From assembly GCA_902493545.1 (NCBI GenBank), contig CABUQI010000050.1, positions 1 through 8,742 of the forward strand: a DNA stretch of 8,742 nt, read 5' to 3'. This document shows, piece by piece, positions 6,256 through 8,742 of the stretch; within the stretch, counting starts at the first letter, position 1, and each line of letters begins with the position of its first letter. The position numbers and the translations under genes are program-made. The stretch is from an uncultured Collinsella sp. (GTDB lineage: Bacteria; Actinomycetota; Coriobacteriia; Coriobacteriales; Coriobacteriaceae). The notes beneath the pieces were generated by a model. That model did no database searches. It was not told the origin of the DNA and saw only the letters and a program-made list of their open reading frames with translations.

Positions 6256-6435
6256 ATGTTTGATGACGATGACCTGTTTGATCTGGCAGATGATCCGTTT
6301 GAGTGGGATGTGCTACTCGATGACGATGAGCTGGAACAGGACCGTAAGATGCGGCAGGACAAGAAAACTCAGGGTGACGCTTTGAAAAAGCAAGACAAGC
6401 GCCGCCGCGGACTGTTCGGCGGGCTCTTTGGATAA
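6256..6435 (+). CDS. Charge-segregated microprotein, unknown function
   Basis: It has 59 residues. GGAGG (6246-6250) five bases upstream selects ATG 6256; the in-frame ATG at 6244 would overlap that site and add MEAA. The protein is split by charge: residues 1-29 hold 15 Asp/Glu (FDDDDLFDLADDP), and residues 30-51 hold 11 Lys/Arg. The tail is GLFGGLFG. There is no signal peptide or membrane segment, and it is probably disordered or helical in the middle. It sits between the HIRAN gene (18-base gap) and the phosphoesterase gene (66-base gap). I do not recognise the family. The position suggests a small partner of one neighbour, and the acidic N-terminus could mimic nucleic acid or contact a basic surface. 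Both are guesses. Confidence 0.7.
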   Translation: MFDDDDLFDLADDPFEWDVLLDDDELEQDRKMRQDKKTQGDALKKQDKRRRGLFGGLFG

Positions 6436-6501
6436 CCGCCGCATCGCTACGTCTGTATACTTAGCACGAGTTGAACACGTTGCGAAATGAGGGCATAGAC
6501 G

Positions 6502-7047
6502 ATGATGTGGTTTACCGCCGACCTGCACCTGGGCGATACGAATATCTTGCACGACATGGACCGGCCGTTTGGCTCGGTCGAGGAGATGAACCGCAAGGTC
6601 ATCGATGCCATCAATGAGTGCGTGGCTGCGGACGACCGCCTCTATATTCTGGGTGACTTTACCTATCGTTTGCCCCTGGCGGAGGCGGTGCGCCTGCGCG
6701 AGCGTATCGAATGCCAGAACGTGACGCTCATCCGCGGTAACCATGACGGCGACTGGGAAGATTCCGACGTATCGCAGATTTGGGAAGACGTGCGCGATTA
6801 CCTGGAGATTGCTCCCGGCTATGCCAAGGGCCATCGTCTGGTTATGAGCCACTACCCCATGCTCAGCTGGAACGGCAAGGCACGTGGCGCCATTATGCTG
6901 CATGGGCATATCCACAGCAGGGGTGACCGCGCCAACGCACGCAACCGCGATCGCGAGCGCCCTATCTTTCGCTACGATGTCGGTCTCGATGCCAACGATT
7001 ACAAGCCCGTAAGCCGCGATCAGATTCTTAGCTTTTTTGGGCTATAG
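6502..7047 (+). CDS. Calcineurin-like metallophosphoesterase
   Basis: This 181-residue protein carries the full set of dinuclear-metal motifs: Asp7-x-His9 in ADLHLGD, Asp52 in ILGDFT, Asn80-His81 in RGNHD, His117 in SHYP, and HGHIH at 134-138. It closely resembles small bacterial phosphoesterases often listed as phosphohydrolase or metallophosphatase. The substrate is unknown; phosphodiesters of nucleotides or nucleic acids are typical for the superfamily. GAGGG (6489-6493) lies eight bases before ATG 6502; ATG 6505 is the alternative start. A TATACT (6456-6461) could be a -10 box for a separate promoter, but no good -35 accompanies it. It is probably the last gene of a unit with the HIRAN and microprotein genes, because a strong hairpin begins at the base after its stop. 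Confidence 0.9.
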   Translation: MMWFTADLHLGDTNILHDMDRPFGSVEEMNRKVIDAINECVAADDRLYILGDFTYRLPLAEAVRLRERIECQNVTLIRGNHDGDWEDSDVSQIWEDVRDYLEIAPGYAKGHRLVMSHYPMLSWNGKARGAIMLHGHIHSRGDRANARNRDRERPIFRYDVGLDANDYKPVSRDQILSFFGL

Positions 7048-7100
7048 GGCGCCAGAGCCACCACAAAGGGGACAGGCACCTTTGTGGTGGCTCTGGCGCC
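7048..7100. repeat. Perfect 22-bp-arm palindrome directly after the phosphoesterase stop
   Basis: The arm at 7048-7069 (begins GGCGCCAGAGCC, ends CACAAAGG) is the exact reverse complement of 7079-7100, around the 9-base loop GGACAGGCA. It starts at the base after the TAG stop. No T-run follows the arm, so by itself it is not a standard terminator. It is more likely an RNA-stabilising or REP-like palindrome. Its outermost bases GGCGCC (7095-7100) are also the left stem of the terminator that follows. Confidence 0.92.
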
Positions 7101-7129
7101 GTTGCCATTATGGCGGCGGCGCCTTTTTT
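7095..7129 (+). terminator. Rho-independent terminator overlapping the palindrome
   Basis: GGCGCCG (7095-7101) pairs with CGGCGCC (7117-7123), with an inner GCCAT/ATGGC pairing (7104-7108/7110-7114). Six T follow at 7124-7129. It ends the transcript of the HIRAN-phosphoesterase unit. Bases 7095-7100 can pair here or with 7048-7053 in the large hairpin, but not both at once. Confidence 0.75.
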
Positions 7130-7187
7130 GTCCGCGCGGCGCGGTAGAGTGTAGCCGGTTGATATTTGCGTCCATCGAGGAGCTGCT

Positions 7188-8742
7188 ATGAACGAGATCA
7201 AGTGCCCGCATTGCGGCGAAGTTTTTAAGGTCGATGCATCCGGCTATGCGGATATCGTCAAGCAGGTGCGCGATGCCGAGTTCTCGCGCGACCTGGATGA
7301 GCGTGTGAAGGCAGTCCAGCGTGAGGGTGAGCAGGCGCTGGAGCTTGAGCGCTCGCGTTCGACGGCTGCCTTGCAACAGGCAGAGTCTCAGCGCAATGCC
7401 CAGCTTGTCGAGCAGAAGAACACTGCGGATCAGAAACTGGCGCAAGAGGTTGCCAAGCGCGATGCTGAGCTTGCCGAGCTGCGCGCTAAGCTCGAGGGCG
7501 CTGCCGCAGAGCGCGAGAGTGCAAGCCAGCGCGCGGCGGTTGAGGCCCGTGCCGACGCTCAAAAGGAGAATGCCGAGCTTCAGCGCGAGATCGACAATTT
7601 GCGTGCGCAGCTGGGGCGCAAGGATGACGAAGCCAAGCTTGTCGAGTCGGCGGCGCGCAATGCCGCTCAAAACGATTTGGCCGCACGCGATGCGCAGATT
7701 GCCGAATTGCAGGCAAAGCTCTCCGCGGCGGACAAGGCCCAGGAGATGGCGCTTGCCGCTGCCGCGGCAGAGTCGCAGCGTGAGCTCGATGCCGCTCGCA
7801 GCGAGGCCGAGCGCGCGCTTGCTGACTATCGCGCGAAGGTGCAAGAGAAGTTTTCCGCCGCAAAGGCTCAGTCCGAGCAAGAGGCCGAGGGCCTGCGTGC
7901 CCAGCTGCGCGAGCAGGAACTGATGGCAAAAATGAACCTGTCAGAGGCGGTCGCCGCGGCGGAACGAGAGCGCGATGAGGCACGTGCCAAGCTAACGAGC
8001 GAGCTGGCGGTGCGCGATTCTCGCGAGGAGCAAGCCAAGGCGGCACACGAGCTCGAGCTTGCGCAGGCCAAGCGCGCGAGCGATGACCTGATTCGCTACA
8101 AGGATGAAGAGATTGAGCGCCTTAAGGACATGAAGGTCCGCCTGTCCACCAAGATGGTGGGCGAGTCGCTCGAGCAGCACTGCGAGACCGAGTTTAACCG
8201 TCTGCGCATGACGGCATTTCCTAACGCGTACTTCGAGAAAGATAACGATGCGTCCGAGGGTACCAAGGGCGACTTTATCTTCCGCGAGTGCGACGCGAGC
8301 GGCAACGAGGTCATTTCGATTATGTTCGAGATGAAAAACGAGAACGATGAGACCGCGACCAAGCATAAAAACGAGGACTTCTTTAAGAAACTCGATCACG
8401 ATCGTCGCCAGAAAGGCTGTGAGTACGCGGTGCTCTGCACCCTGCTGGAACCCGAGAGCGAGCTCTATAACGCAGGGATAGTCGACGTGAGCTATCGCTA
8501 CGAGAAGATGTACGTGATCCGCCCGCAGTTCTTCATTCCCATGATTACACTTCTTCGTAACGCTGCCATGGGTTCGCTGCGCTATAAGCAGGAGCTGGCG
8601 GAGTACAAACAGCAGAACATCGACGTCACGAACTTCGAAGCCAAGATGGAGAAGTTCAAGAATGATTTCGGCCGCAACTACGAGATTGCGAGCCGCAAGT
8701 TCCAAACGGCAATCGATGAGATCGACAAGACGATTAGCCATC
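7188..8742 (+). CDS. DUF2130 coiled-coil protein (3' end outside window)
   Basis: 518 complete codons are visible and the frame stays open at the right edge. GAGGAG (7177-7182) five bases upstream supports ATG 7188. The N-terminus carries a single CPHCG (Cys6, Cys9), like half of a zinc ribbon. Residues of about 30-310 are rich in Ala, Glu, Gln, Arg and Lys with heptad-like spacing and almost no Pro or Gly, so they form a long coiled coil. The DUF2130 domain follows from about residue 320: MVGESLEQHCETEFNRLR, FPNAYFEKDNDA, KGDFIF, MFEMKNE, and HDRRQKGCEYAVL. Asp362, Glu381 and Lys383 (GDF then FEMK) look like a PD-(D/E)XK nuclease core; this is my inference from spacing. The family's function is unknown to me. 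A terminator upstream implies its own promoter, but none is convincing; a GC palindrome lies at 7132-7144. A minus-strand open frame across 7992-8741 is a shadow. Confidence 0.9.
   Translation, partial: MNEIKCPHCGEVFKVDASGYADIVKQVRDAEFSRDLDERVKAVQREGEQALELERSRSTAALQQAESQRNAQLVEQKNTADQKLAQEVAKRDAELAELRAKLEGAAAERESASQRAAVEARADAQKENAELQREIDNLRAQLGRKDDEAKLVESAARNAAQNDLAARDAQIAELQAKLSAADKAQEMALAAAAAESQRELDAARSEAERALADYRAKVQEKFSAAKAQSEQEAEGLRAQLREQELMAKMNLSEAVAAAERERDEARAKLTSELAVRDSREEQAKAAHELELAQAKRASDDLIRYKDEEIERLKDMKVRLSTKMVGESLEQHCETEFNRLRMTAFPNAYFEKDNDASEGTKGDFIFRECDASGNEVISIMFEMKNENDETATKHKNEDFFKKLDHDRRQKGCEYAVLCTLLEPESELYNAGIVDVSYRYEKMYVIRPQFFIPMITLLRNAAMGSLRYKQELAEYKQQNIDVTNFEAKMEKFKNDFGRNYEIASRKFQTAIDEIDKTISH

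Noticed and set aside
7132..7144. Palindrome CCGCGCGGCGCGG upstream of the DUF2130 gene, considered as an operator
   Set aside because: It uses only C and G, so it is expected by chance in GC-rich DNA, and no promoter elements can be placed around it.
7020..7880. 286-codon minus-strand open frame rich in Leu and Arg
   Set aside because: It runs opposite the coiled-coil DUF2130 gene and across the palindrome and terminator. Its composition reflects antisense Ala/Glu codons.
7992..8741. 249-codon minus-strand open frame at the right edge
   Set aside because: It lies antisense to the conserved DUF2130 domain, whose plus-strand motifs are unambiguous.

Overview
The window looks like chromosomal DNA of an anaerobic, moderately GC-rich actinomycete, most plausibly a gut coriobacterium such as Collinsella. 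This rests on strong AGGAGG-type ribosome sites, GC-rich codon choice in most genes, a reverse rubrerythrin typical of anaerobes, and the overall look of the proteins. The genus is an inference; no rRNA gene is present to settle it.

Left part (1-2230): the 3' end of a MocR/PdxR-type regulator, then a less GC-rich accessory stretch. It holds two copies, in the same orientation, of a 119-bp element with perfect terminal inverted repeats (691-809 and 2111-2229). They bracket a gene for a 375-residue protein whose C-terminal part resembles DUF559/Vsr-like PD-(D/E)XK nucleases. Each copy begins at or inside the stop codon of the gene before it. A second, unrelated inverted repeat lies at 844-909.

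Centre (2298-5788): a reverse rubrerythrin (probable NADH peroxidase) on the minus strand with its own terminator and sigma-70-like promoter. It is divergent from a tight two-gene operon for an iron-type alcohol dehydrogenase and a class-3-like aldehyde dehydrogenase. Two sites resembling the operator of the NADH/NAD+ sensor Rex lie upstream of the operon, so this centre reads as a redox-handling region.

Right part (5911-8742): a probable three-gene unit encoding a stand-alone HIRAN-domain protein, a 59-residue charge-segregated microprotein ending in two GLFG units, and a small metallophosphoesterase. It is closed by a perfect 22-bp-arm hairpin directly after the last stop codon. That hairpin shares its last six bases with a following Rho-independent terminator. 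The window ends inside a long coiled-coil protein with a DUF2130 C-terminal domain, which also shows a PD-(D/E)XK-like motif.

The best candidates for something undescribed are the paired 119-bp elements with the nuclease-like gene between them, and the hairpin/terminator overlap. No tRNA, rRNA, CRISPR array or complete insertion sequence was seen.
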